Source: Rhizobium sp. Leaf262
GTDB taxonomy: Bacteria > Pseudomonadota > Alphaproteobacteria > Rhizobiales > Rhizobiaceae
DNA: 64,000 nt
Assembly: GCF_001422245.1 (NCBI RefSeq)
Contig: NZ_LMMM01000019.1
Coordinates: forward strand, 62,001 to 126,000
Direction of reading: 5' to 3'
The notes below the pieces were generated by a model, which had not been told where the DNA came from, searched no databases, and saw only the letters and a list, made by a program, of their open reading frames with translations. Shown piece after piece: positions 8,996 through 16,224 of this stretch; positions within the stretch are counted from its first letter, which is position 1, and every line of letters starts with the position of its first letter. A program made the position numbers and the translations under genes.

Positions 8996-10213
8996 ATGGC
9001 AGGCACACTCGTCATCGTTGGTGCGGGCCAGGCCGCCTTTTCTCTGGCTGCGAAACTGCGCGCGCTGAAGGATGAAAGACCGATCACCATCATAGGCTCG
9101 GAAGATGTGCTGCCCTATCAGCGCCCGCCGCTTTCCAAAAAATACCTCATGGGAGACATGAGTTTCGATCGGCTGCTGTTTCGTGATTCGGACTGGTTTG
9201 CGGAAAACAATGTCGACATTCGCCTGTCCACCTGGGTGGAAGAGGTGGATCGGGCGGCCAAGACGGTGCGCATGCAGGATGGAAGCACGCTGGCCTATGA
9301 CAAGCTGGCGCTTGCGACCGGCGCGTCCCCGCGAACCCTGCCGGCTGGCGTCGGGGGAGACCTCGAGGGCGTGCTGACCGTGCGCGACAAGCGCGATGCC
9401 GACCGCCTGATGCAGGACATGCAGCCGGGCCGCAGGTTGCTGGTGATCGGTGGCGGCTATATCGGTCTGGAAGCCGCTGCCGTTGCACGACATCTGGGGT
9501 TGACCGTGACGCTGATCGAAATGGCCGACCGGATATTGCAGCGGGTGGCCGCGCCCGAAACCGCCGCCATCATGCGCGACATCCATCGCGCCCATGGCGT
9601 GTCGATTCGCGAGAAGACGGGTCTCGTGCGCTTGATCGGCACGGACGGCCATGTGCGTGGTGCCGAGCTTTCGGACGGGACGGTGCTGGAGGTGGACTTC
9701 GTAATTGTCGGCATTGGCGTTTTGCCCAATGACCGGCTTGCGCGCGATTCGGGACTGGATATCGGCAACGGTATTCTGGTCGACGCGTTGACGCGCACGT
9801 CTGATCCGGACATTCATGCCGTGGGCGACTGTGCTCTTCTGCCGGTGGACGGCAAGCATGTGCGTCTTGAATCGGTACAAAACGCGGTCGATCAGGCAGA
9901 GGCTGCGGCGACCGTGCTTTGCGGCCAAGAGAAGCCGTATGAACCAAAGCCGTGGTTCTGGTCGGATCAATACGATGTGAAACTGCAGATCGCAGGCTTC
10001 AACCTCGGTTACGACGAAACGCTGCTGCGACCTGGCCAGCGCGAGGGCAGCCACTCCGTCTGGTATTTCCGCGAAGGCCGATTTATCGCCGTGGACGCGA
10101 TCAATGATGCCAAGGCCTATGTCAGCGGCAAGAAGCTGCTGGATATGGGCCGACAGCCTGACCGCGCCGTTCTGGCCGACCATTCCGCCGATCTGAAACT
10201 GCTACTCGCCTGA
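8996..10213 (+). CDS. FAD-dependent ferredoxin/rubredoxin reductase-type oxidoreductase
   Basis: The 405-residue protein has an N-terminal FAD Rossmann motif (VIVGAGQAAFSLA), a central NAD(P)H motif (VIGGGYIGLEAAAVARHLG), and 'IHAVGDCA' completing the FAD site. The C-terminal reductase domain begins near 'PWFWSDQYDVKLQIAG', the hallmark of ferredoxin reductases that serve P450s or dioxygenases. No ferredoxin, P450 or oxygenase lies next to it. The start at 8996 has GGAG seven bases upstream; another ATG at 8984 is possible. The aldolase gene follows after 11 bases, so the two are probably cotranscribed. Confidence 0.9.
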   Translation: MAGTLVIVGAGQAAFSLAAKLRALKDERPITIIGSEDVLPYQRPPLSKKYLMGDMSFDRLLFRDSDWFAENNVDIRLSTWVEEVDRAAKTVRMQDGSTLAYDKLALATGASPRTLPAGVGGDLEGVLTVRDKRDADRLMQDMQPGRRLLVIGGGYIGLEAAAVARHLGLTVTLIEMADRILQRVAAPETAAIMRDIHRAHGVSIREKTGLVRLIGTDGHVRGAELSDGTVLEVDFVIVGIGVLPNDRLARDSGLDIGNGILVDALTRTSDPDIHAVGDCALLPVDGKHVRLESVQNAVDQAEAAATVLCGQEKPYEPKPWFWSDQYDVKLQIAGFNLGYDETLLRPGQREGSHSVWYFREGRFIAVDAINDAKAYVSGKKLLDMGRQPDRAVLADHSADLKLLLA

Positions 10214-10224
10214 AGGATTAACCG

Positions 10225-11019
10225 ATGCGCGCCCAAGAAAACCGCTTCAAGACTGCCATTCGACAGGGCAAGCCGCAAATCGGCCTGTGGCTGGACATGG
10301 GTGAAGCCATCGCCGCCGAAATCGCCGTCACCGCCGGTTTCGACTGGCTGGTGATCGATGGAGAGCATGGTCCCAATGATCTGCGCAGCATCATAGAGCA
10401 GTTGCGCGCTCTGGCCACATCGCCCGCAGAGCCGGTGGTTCGCGTTCCCGTGGGCGAAAGCTGGATCATCAAACAGTTGCTGGATGCTGGGGCACGCACA
10501 TTGCTGGTGCCCATGGTCGATTCGGCAGCGCAGGCCAAAGACCTTGTCGCGGCCATGCATTATCCACCACGGGGTATTCGCGGCATGGGCGCGGTCGTAG
10601 CCAGAGCGTCCGGCTTCAACTCCATCGAGGATTACAATCAGACGGCCTCTGATGGCGTTTGCCTGCTGGTTCAGGCCGAAACGCGCGCCGCCATTGCCGA
10701 TCTCGACAATATTCTCGCGGTCGATGGTATCGATGGCGTCTTCATCGGGCCAGCGGATCTGGCAGCCGACATGGGTTATCTCGGGCGAATCGATGAGCCG
10801 GAAGTACAGGAAACAATCGAAGCTGCGATTCGCAAGATCGTGGCAGCCGGCAAGGCTGCGGGCATTCTCACCTTCAATGAGACCTATAATAAGCGGTATC
10901 TGGAACTCGGCGCATCTTTCGTGGCCGTTGGCGCAGATGTCACCGAATTTTCCACGGCCCTTCGCGCACTCAGTGCCCGATACAAAGGCGGCGCTGTAAC
11001 CAAGGTATCGAGTTACTGA
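10225..11019 (+). CDS. hpaI: HpcH/HpaI-family 2-oxo acid aldolase
   Basis: The 264-residue class II aldolase shows 'GFDWLVIDGEHGPND' with the active-site histidine, 'QLLDAGARTLLVPMVDS' with the conserved arginine, 'RGIRGMGA', 'AETRAAIADLDNI' with the metal-binding glutamate, and 'VFIGPADLAADMG' with the metal aspartate. Family members split 4-hydroxy-2-oxoheptanedioate or 2-keto-3-deoxy sugar acids into pyruvate (or a related oxo acid) plus an aldehyde. The exact substrate is unknown because no pathway genes surround it. It sits 11 bases after the reductase gene. Confidence 0.88.
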   Translation: MRAQENRFKTAIRQGKPQIGLWLDMGEAIAAEIAVTAGFDWLVIDGEHGPNDLRSIIEQLRALATSPAEPVVRVPVGESWIIKQLLDAGARTLLVPMVDSAAQAKDLVAAMHYPPRGIRGMGAVVARASGFNSIEDYNQTASDGVCLLVQAETRAAIADLDNILAVDGIDGVFIGPADLAADMGYLGRIDEPEVQETIEAAIRKIVAAGKAAGILTFNETYNKRYLELGASFVAVGADVTEFSTALRALSARYKGGAVTKVSSY

Positions 11020-11025
11020 CGACCG

Positions 11026-11202
11026 TCAGTCATCGTTGCTGGCGTTGAGCTTATCCGGGTGAATGCCTTCCTCGCCGGAAAACAGGAAGCCTTCCTTCAC
11101 AAGCCACTCACGCAGAATGCGCTGGATGGCCTCGTCTCGACCGATGCTGGCCTCCTGCGCAAACGCTGCCAGAGCAGTTTCGATGTCCTCATTGAAATTC
11201 AT
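11026..11202 (-). CDS. Small ribbon-helix-helix-like conserved protein
   Basis: This 58-residue open frame starts at 11202 with AGGGAGAGAAC as ribosome site. The core 'IGRDEAIQRILREWLVKEG' looks like the two helices of a small Arc/MetJ (ribbon-helix-helix) protein, while the tail is acidic (ASNDD). A role in DNA binding is inferred from shape alone. It ends 6 bases from the end of the converging aldolase gene and is separated from the DUF883-type gene upstream by a terminator. Confidence 0.65.
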   Translation of the reverse strand: MNFNEDIETALAAFAQEASIGRDEAIQRILREWLVKEGFLFSGEEGIHPDKLNASNDD

Positions 11203-11226
11203 TGCCGTTCTCTCCCTTTTGAATAG

Positions 11227-11262
11227 AAAAAAGGCAAGGAGACGCGTGCTCCTTGCCTTTTC
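11227..11262. terminator. Rho-independent terminator, both directions
   Basis: AAAAGGCAAGGAG and CTCCTTGCCTTTT form a 13-base-pair stem over a short loop (ACGCGTG region), with A-run and T-run flanks. It ends transcription of the DUF883-type gene read leftward. Confidence 0.85.
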
Positions 11263-11281
11263 ATATCAAGATTACAGAGGC

Positions 11282-11632
11282 TTAGCGCCAGCGGTAGATG
11301 CTGCTGCTCTTCTGTTCTGCCGCTGCGTTGGCGACGCAGTAACCGAGAGCGAAACCAAGAGCTCCAACAACGGTCAAGAGCGACGTCGCTGTACCTGGAT
11401 TTTCTTTTACGGCTTCAACCACATTGTGGCCCTGCGCCTTTACGGTCTGTGCGGCAGACTGTGCCACGCGCTGAACCCGACCGCGCGCTTCATCGACAAA
11501 CTCGGATGCGTCATCCGTGAGCGTACCGGCGCGAGCCGAAACCGACTTGGACAGAGACGAAATCTGCGCACGCAGCTCCGCGATCTGATTTTCTACTGTA
11601 TCTTCGACAACATTCAATTTGGTCTGAGCCAT
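11282..11632 (-). CDS. DUF883/ElaB-like membrane protein
   Basis: The 116-residue protein has a long amphipathic helical region (residues about 5-75) rich in A, E, Q and K, then a C-terminal membrane segment 'ATSLLTVVGALGFALGYCVA'. This is the arrangement of the ElaB/YqjD (DUF883) proteins, which in E. coli are tail-anchored, ribosome-associated inner-membrane proteins of stationary phase. It is the last chromosomal gene before the left end of the mobile element; its start lies about 105 bases from the attachment repeat. Confidence 0.75.
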   Translation of the reverse strand: MAQTKLNVVEDTVENQIAELRAQISSLSKSVSARAGTLTDDASEFVDEARGRVQRVAQSAAQTVKAQGHNVVEAVKENPGTATSLLTVVGALGFALGYCVANAAAEQKSSSIYRWR

Positions 11633-11737
11633 CTGAAATCACCTCTTGCTGTTTCCGAGGTGGTAACGCAGTAGGCAAACGAAATGTTCCGCAGTGCAGC
11701 GATTTGATCGATGGGGAATTTTTGAGGGATTGTCTTG

Positions 11738-11756
11738 ATGGCGGAGAGGATGGGAT
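11738..11756 (+). repeat. Attachment site copy, tRNA-distal end
   Basis: ATGGCGGAGAGGATGGGAT is identical to bases 21832-21850. It contains the last 18 bases of tRNA-Ser (CCA end, acceptor strand and part of the T arm) but no tRNA body. It is the copy left at the far end after integration. Confidence 0.88.
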
Positions 11757-11772
11757 CGCCCGCCAAGTTGAC

Positions 11773-11786
11773 TGTAACCCATTGAT
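11773..11786 (+). repeat. Putative integrase arm site, left
   Basis: TGTAACCCATTGAT lies 16 bases inside the left attachment repeat. Its exact reverse complement lies at 21817-21830, just inside the right one. Inverted copies near both cores are what arm-type recombinase or excisionase binding sites look like. Confidence 0.45.
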
Positions 11787-12008
11787 TCACGATTCAAGCA
11801 TTCGTCTTTCGGGTAAGACAATGGGTATTGATTTACTCTCTGATTGTCAACTATTGCAAAGTTAGACGGAGGATTGCAGTCAGCAGAACGGTTGGCGTTT
11901 CTCCACCTTCTGAAGTAGCAGATTTATTTTTGAGCTTAGGTAAAGTTGTTGGCAGCGCTGACTTGTTTTGTTACGTACCATCAACTCAATTCCTGCCGAG
12001 GTCGTCTG

Positions 12009-13739
12009 ATGGACTCTGTTACTGAAGCTCTTGTAAAAGATTTTGTTGAAATCAACGCACTCACTGGCTTATCGCCAGATAAGCAGTTTGAGCATTTCGC
12101 GGCTTTCAGCGTTCTCTCATCACGCTCTTCGGAGGATTTTGAGACTGCCGATCTGGTCGCCGGGGATGGCCAGGATCTTAACGTCGACGCATTTGCTGTG
12201 AAGGTCAACGGACGTATTGCAACTGATGCCGACTTTATAGACGATGTTTTAGGGCTGAATGGATATCTGGAGGTCGAGTTCATTATCATTCAGGCAAAGT
12301 CATCTTCGAGCTTTGATGGTGCAGCCATCATTGCCTTGGGTGATAATCTCGTAAATGAGGTCTTCTCTTCAACTCAGAAGCTCCCTTTCAATAGCGACGT
12401 CAAACGGCTTATAGAGATCAAGGACCGAATTCTCAAAAACGCATCGCGTTTGAAAAACAATCCTGTCTGCCGTGTCTACTATGTCTGCACCGGAAATTGG
12501 ACGGAAGACGCTTACCTCGTTGAGGCGATCAAGCGCAAACGATTAGACCTGCTTGCTACGAACCTTTTTTCTGAAGTTGTTTTTGAGCCTGTCGGTGCGC
12601 GACAGCTTCAGTCGTTATATCGCGCCACCAAAACCAGCATCTCTCGCGAAGTAAAATTTGAGAAACTCGTGACGTTGCCCACCATCGAGGGAGTGAGCGC
12701 CTCTTACCTCGGCATCCTGCCCGTAAAAGAGTTTCTCAAATTGCTGACGGACGAAAGTGGCAATATCATTAAGTCAGTTTTCATAGATAATGTTCGCGAT
12801 TTCCAAGGCGATAATCCAGTGAATGCGGATATCGCCAAAACTATTACCGATGGCTTGTTCGATCAGTTCGTCCTTCGCAACAACGGTATTACCATCGTCG
12901 CGCGTAACATTAGGGTCACTTCAAGCCAGTACGTTCTTGAGGACTATCAGATTGTGAATGGTTGTCAGACCAGTCACGTTATTTTCGCACATCAAGACGA
13001 TATTAAAGCCGATCTCTTTGTGCCGGTTAAACTCATTCATACGGTGAGTGAGGACGTCGCGCAAAGCATTGTAAAATCCACGAACAAACAAACCAACGTG
13101 GAAGAGAATGATTTGCTTGCGCTGACACAGTTTCAGCGTGACCTTGAGGACTATTACGCCGGCGTACAAGGCGATAAGAAGCTTTATTATGAACGCAGAG
13201 CAAAGCAATATGCCAAAGATGGCACAGTCGACAAAAGTCGAATTGTTACAATCGGGAGTCAGTTGAAATCCTTTGCTTCGGTTTTTTTGGAATCCGCAAA
13301 TCAAGCCAGCCGATATCAAGGTACACTACTTAAAGGAGTGAAAGACCGCATCTTTCAAACAACGCATAAACCAGAGCCCTATTTCGTTTCTGCTTTGGCG
13401 GCATATCGGTTCGAAATTGCATTACGCAGATTAACTAACGATGAGCGTGATATTCGGCCATTCAAATACTTTCTCATGCTGGCTTTCCGGATCCGCTACG
13501 AACATTCGGAATATCCGGGTGCTGCAAACAAAAAAATAGCCGATTACTGCAAAAAGCTTGAGGACTATTTAGCAGACGCAACAAAATCTAAAGTGGTTTT
13601 TGACGAGGCGGTAATCATCGTCCGTGAAGCGCTGAGTAACTTGTCTTTGCCAGTTGCCCGTGACAGTGCAAAATCCCGGCCACTCGTTGATGAAGTAAAG
13701 CGGGTAGCTATCTCCCGACGCGTAATGGACGGTATTTGA
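12009..13739 (+). CDS. AIPR-family (abortive phage infection) protein with Mrr/PD-(D/E)xK-like N-terminus
   Basis: The 576-residue protein has two parts. Residues about 45-100 contain 'GQDLNVDAFAV' (D56, D60) and, on a following strand, 'EFIIIQAKSS' (Q95-x-K97), the D...QxK pattern of Mrr-like nucleases. Residues about 255-400 are typical AIPR: 'FIDNVRDFQGDNPVN', 'NNGITIVAR', 'YQIVNGCQTSHV', 'KSTNKQTNVEENDL'. AIPR proteins are linked to phage abortive infection; nuclease action is inferred here. The start at 12009 removes a poor N-terminal extension to 11946. The gene is clearly more AT-rich than the rest of the element, suggesting separate acquisition as cargo. Confidence 0.85.
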   Translation: MDSVTEALVKDFVEINALTGLSPDKQFEHFAAFSVLSSRSSEDFETADLVAGDGQDLNVDAFAVKVNGRIATDADFIDDVLGLNGYLEVEFIIIQAKSSSSFDGAAIIALGDNLVNEVFSSTQKLPFNSDVKRLIEIKDRILKNASRLKNNPVCRVYYVCTGNWTEDAYLVEAIKRKRLDLLATNLFSEVVFEPVGARQLQSLYRATKTSISREVKFEKLVTLPTIEGVSASYLGILPVKEFLKLLTDESGNIIKSVFIDNVRDFQGDNPVNADIAKTITDGLFDQFVLRNNGITIVARNIRVTSSQYVLEDYQIVNGCQTSHVIFAHQDDIKADLFVPVKLIHTVSEDVAQSIVKSTNKQTNVEENDLLALTQFQRDLEDYYAGVQGDKKLYYERRAKQYAKDGTVDKSRIVTIGSQLKSFASVFLESANQASRYQGTLLKGVKDRIFQTTHKPEPYFVSALAAYRFEIALRRLTNDERDIRPFKYFLMLAFRIRYEHSEYPGAANKKIADYCKKLEDYLADATKSKVVFDEAVIIVREALSNLSLPVARDSAKSRPLVDEVKRVAISRRVMDGI

Positions 13740-13874
13740 GCTCCGAGGGGAGAAATAGGCTGTCTTTAATAACACCTGTCCCTCGGCTAATGTTTATAAA
13801 TGCAAAGTGGCAGCTCAAATGCCGTAAGGTGATTGCGCGAGACTTGACGTAGACCCGTTATCGATCGACCATAG

Positions 13875-13916
13875 AAAAACCGCCATCAACGGGCTCGCAA
13901 CCCTCCGGCGGTTTTT
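13875..13916 (+). terminator. Terminator after the AIPR gene
   Basis: AAAAACCGCC and GGCGGTTTTT form a 10-base-pair stem around a 22-base loop. The plus-strand side ends in a T-run. It separates the AIPR gene from the rep module. Confidence 0.75.
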
Positions 13917-13932
13917 CACAAGGTGTTCCAGA

Positions 13933-13983
13933 ATGTTGAACGACATCACTGACATTGTAAAGCCGCTGTTGACGGCAGTTTGA
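13933..13983 (+). CDS. Possible 16-residue leader peptide coupled to rep
   Basis: An ATG with AAGGTG eight bases upstream opens a 16-codon frame (MLNDITDIVKPLLTAV). Its TGA overlaps the TTG start of rep at 13980 in the string GTTTGA. Translation of the leader could deliver ribosomes to the weak rep start, a common way to keep initiator levels low. This is inferred from position only. Confidence 0.4.
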   Translation: MLNDITDIVKPLLTAV

Positions 13984-15707
13984 ACCGGGGGGTCGGATAT
14001 GACCCCTTCGACGTCGAGCCGAACTTTACCCTCCCAATCAAAAATGTTGACGAAGCCCCGCGTGGTCTGGGCAAACTCATCGCTGCTGCTGTCGATGCAC
14101 TTGAGACGTCAGTCGCTAGACCGTCGCGCAAGACACACGACGACGTGATGGTGTCGAACACCGGCTGGGCCATGGACCCCGTGCGCTGGGCGCAGCGTCA
14201 GGCAGCGTCGGCGGAGCTTGAGCGGCAGACGGCGCGCATCGCCGACGCTCTGGCTGGGGCAGGAGTGAACGTCGTTCTCGACAGCGACGTCACGTTCGTC
14301 GGAGCAGTGACGGGCGTCGTTGAGAAGCAGCGCGTCTATCGCGCTTGCAGGTTCTTGCCGACCGTTGCCGCCCGCGACCGTCGCCCGACGGTGAACGGGT
14401 TGAAGCTTTTTATCAGCGGTCACAAGCATTCGAAATATTTTCGGTATGCCGTTATGACCTGCTCTGAGCCGGTTCCGTTCAGCGTGGCCCACAAGGGGGA
14501 CATGCGCGCAGCGATCCAGGGACTGAACCGGCGCATTTCGAGGTGGGCCAGCAAGGCTCAGGAGAAGTGGGGCGTGAACGTTTTATATCGTGGCATCGAG
14601 TTCACGCGCGCGACGGCAGCGGAGCGTGACGCCGAAGCGCATGCTCGTGGACAGGCATCCGATTTGTCAGGACGATACAAGCCGCACACTGTACTCTACC
14701 ATGTTCACGCCAATATTTTGTACTGGCCGACGCGTGTGATGAAGGACGAGGGCAAGAGTTGGACCGACTTCTTGCGCTCCACGCATAAAGCGACTGGTGC
14801 ATGGTGGCGTGATAATGGCAAGATCGAAAAAGTCGAAGAACTGGTGAAATATTGTTCTAAGCCGAACGACACTCTGAAGTCGTCTGCGAAGGAACTGGTA
14901 TGGCTGTACCAGGCCACTCAGCGGCTCAAGCTTTGCCAACCGCTCGGCGACTTCAAGGACTGGATGATGGCGCTTGAAGCGGCAGGCGAGAAGGTCGTGC
15001 GCGTCCATGTCGGACGCGGCGACGGCCGGCTGATGCGCGTGAAGAAGCGAAAGAAGGCGGACAAAGATTCGAACGACGAGAAGAAGAAAGATGGCGACGA
15101 ATCCGACGGCGCGACCGACGTCAAGAAGAAGGCCCCGCCGTCAAACATGCTGCTCGGCATGACGCTGCCGCAATGGCGGCATACGCCATGGGCCGAGCCT
15201 CTCATCATGGTGCAGCGATACGATCCTTCGAAGACGTCCTTCGATAAGGTGAGCGGGGATATCGAGATTTGGAAGCGGGCTGCTCGTGAGATGTGGGATG
15301 AGAACTTCGGCCCAGAGCCGGAAGAAGCCTTGCGCGTGGCTCGAATGGCGCGTGAAGCCCAGATGTCGGAAGACGATATACGCGAAGCGGCGGAAGCCGC
15401 TGAAGCTTATATAGTCCACACATGTAGGCCAACTGTCCCGTCGGATGAGGAAATCGCGCTCGAAGATCTTGACGAGAACGTGGCGGACCTCGCCGCGCTC
15501 TTCGAAGGGGGTACGGTCGTCCGGCTGGGGTCTCGACCGCCCGCCGAGGACGACGAAATTCCGTTCGAAGCGCCCGCCGTCGTGGCGCGATGGACGAAAA
15601 TGCGTGCGGACCTCGCCGCAAGCGAAGCCAGATGGGCTGAGTGGCGGGTATCTGCGGCCAATGTTCCGGGCCAGTGGTCGGAGCAAGGCTGCCGCATTGC
15701 GGCGTGA
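13980..15707 (+). CDS. HUH-family rolling-circle replication initiator-like protein
   Basis: The 575-residue protein contains 'YFRYAVMT' (residues 153-160, motif 1), 'GIEFTRA' (205-211), then 'LYHVHANILYW' with H241-V-H243 as the metal-binding HUH motif. Further on is 'LVKYCSKPND' with Y291 as the likely nicking tyrosine. This order matches single-tyrosine plasmid Rep proteins, which nick the double-strand origin and start rolling-circle replication. Residues about 355-385 are a lysine/aspartate-rich linker and the C-terminal 180 residues are acidic and unrecognised. The start is uncertain: TTG at 13980 overlaps a leader stop, and an ATG at 14148 is the first alternative. Confidence 0.75.
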   Translation: MNRGVGYDPFDVEPNFTLPIKNVDEAPRGLGKLIAAAVDALETSVARPSRKTHDDVMVSNTGWAMDPVRWAQRQAASAELERQTARIADALAGAGVNVVLDSDVTFVGAVTGVVEKQRVYRACRFLPTVAARDRRPTVNGLKLFISGHKHSKYFRYAVMTCSEPVPFSVAHKGDMRAAIQGLNRRISRWASKAQEKWGVNVLYRGIEFTRATAAERDAEAHARGQASDLSGRYKPHTVLYHVHANILYWPTRVMKDEGKSWTDFLRSTHKATGAWWRDNGKIEKVEELVKYCSKPNDTLKSSAKELVWLYQATQRLKLCQPLGDFKDWMMALEAAGEKVVRVHVGRGDGRLMRVKKRKKADKDSNDEKKKDGDESDGATDVKKKAPPSNMLLGMTLPQWRHTPWAEPLIMVQRYDPSKTSFDKVSGDIEIWKRAAREMWDENFGPEPEEALRVARMAREAQMSEDDIREAAEAAEAYIVHTCRPTVPSDEEIALEDLDENVADLAALFEGGTVVRLGSRPPAEDDEIPFEAPAVVARWTKMRADLAASEARWAEWRVSAANVPGQWSEQGCRIAA

Positions 15708-15944
15708 CGTCGGTCAACCGTCGTCACCAAGGCATAACGCATCCCGCCGTTATGCCTCGTCGTCCGGGAGGACGGCGACAAGGCCCTGCCAGGCGCCGCG
15801 CGAGCGCCCCTCGGGAGAGGCTCCCGGCAGGGTCTCCCGGAAGGGCCGGTGCTAACGTCAGTTAGCAGTAGCCGGTTACTACCACTTGTCCCCCGTTCCG
15901 CCGGCGCTCACGATTCTTCCTCCAGCATTCACCGGGAGGATCAC
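15708..15944. promoter_or_regulatory. Candidate origin region (oriT or replication origin) between rep and mob
   Basis: These 237 bases upstream of the mobilisation genes are full of inverted repeats. AGGCATAACG / CGTTATGCCT lies at 15730-15757, CGTCC / GGACG at about 15760-15774, GGGAG / CTCCC sets lie near 15812-15840, and TGCTAAC-GTCA-GTTAGCA at 15850-15867. Such clusters next to relaxase genes are where oriT normally lies. A longer frame from 15849 crossing this region is not supported by a start site. Confidence 0.5.
15850..15867. repeat. Perfect inverted repeat, possible oriT hairpin
   Basis: TGCTAACGTCAGTTAGCA has 7-base arms and a 4-base loop and lies 358 bases before the relaxase start. 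It is followed by an imperfect palindrome GTAGCCGGTTAC. A nick site cannot be named from sequence. Confidence 0.5.
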
Positions 15945-16217
15945 ATGCGGGAACACATACGTCAGATACTCGTCTCCGTCACCGCGCTGCTGCCGACGAG
16001 CGAGACGCCCGCCACGCCGCTCGCCGTGACGTACGGCGGCAACCGCGTATACTGGAGCCCACAGGAGCTCGTGCTGGTCATGCCGGACATTGCGGGTGGC
16101 TCCGGGCAGTACGTCTATGCACTCGCGTCGGCGACGCCGCTCCCGGCTGACCTGTCCTTCGACAGCGCGACGGGGGCCATGACGACGGCGGTCGCCCGGA
16201 TCATCGTGGTGAAGTGA
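15945..16217 (+). CDS. Small protein with Ig-like (He_PIG-type) motif
   Basis: The 90 residues start at 15945 behind GGGAGGATCAC. The segment 'YVYALASATPLPADLSFDSATGAMTT' follows the pattern y.l....LP.gLsfd..tG.i.. of putative Ig/cadherin-like repeat domains, which are normally found in large secreted proteins. There is no convincing signal peptide, although residues 5-20 are moderately hydrophobic. It ends 7 bases before the relaxase gene and is probably cotranscribed with it, so a role in mobilisation or regulation is possible. No family is firmly recognised. Confidence 0.6.
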   Translation: MREHIRQILVSVTALLPTSETPATPLAVTYGGNRVYWSPQELVLVMPDIAGGSGQYVYALASATPLPADLSFDSATGAMTTAVARIIVVK

Positions 16218-16224
16218 GGGACGC

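Larger units (their letters stand above)
11633..12008. other. Left junction of the mobile element, no gene
   Basis: The region contains the promoter side of the DUF883-type gene, the 19-bp attachment repeat (11738-11756), an inverted 14-base motif (11773-11786), then AT-rich leader DNA of the AIPR gene. Short open frames at 11639-11821 and 11828-12025 have no convincing start or composition. Confidence 0.6.

Noticed and set aside
11639..11821. A 60-codon minus-strand frame spanning the left attachment repeat
   Set aside because: It crosses the junction between chromosome and element, so it is a by-product of integration and not a conserved gene.
15849..15944. Longer N-terminus for the small Ig-like protein
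   Set aside because: The upstream frame crosses the oriT-like inverted repeat and has no ribosome site, while GGGAGG stands right before the ATG at 15945.
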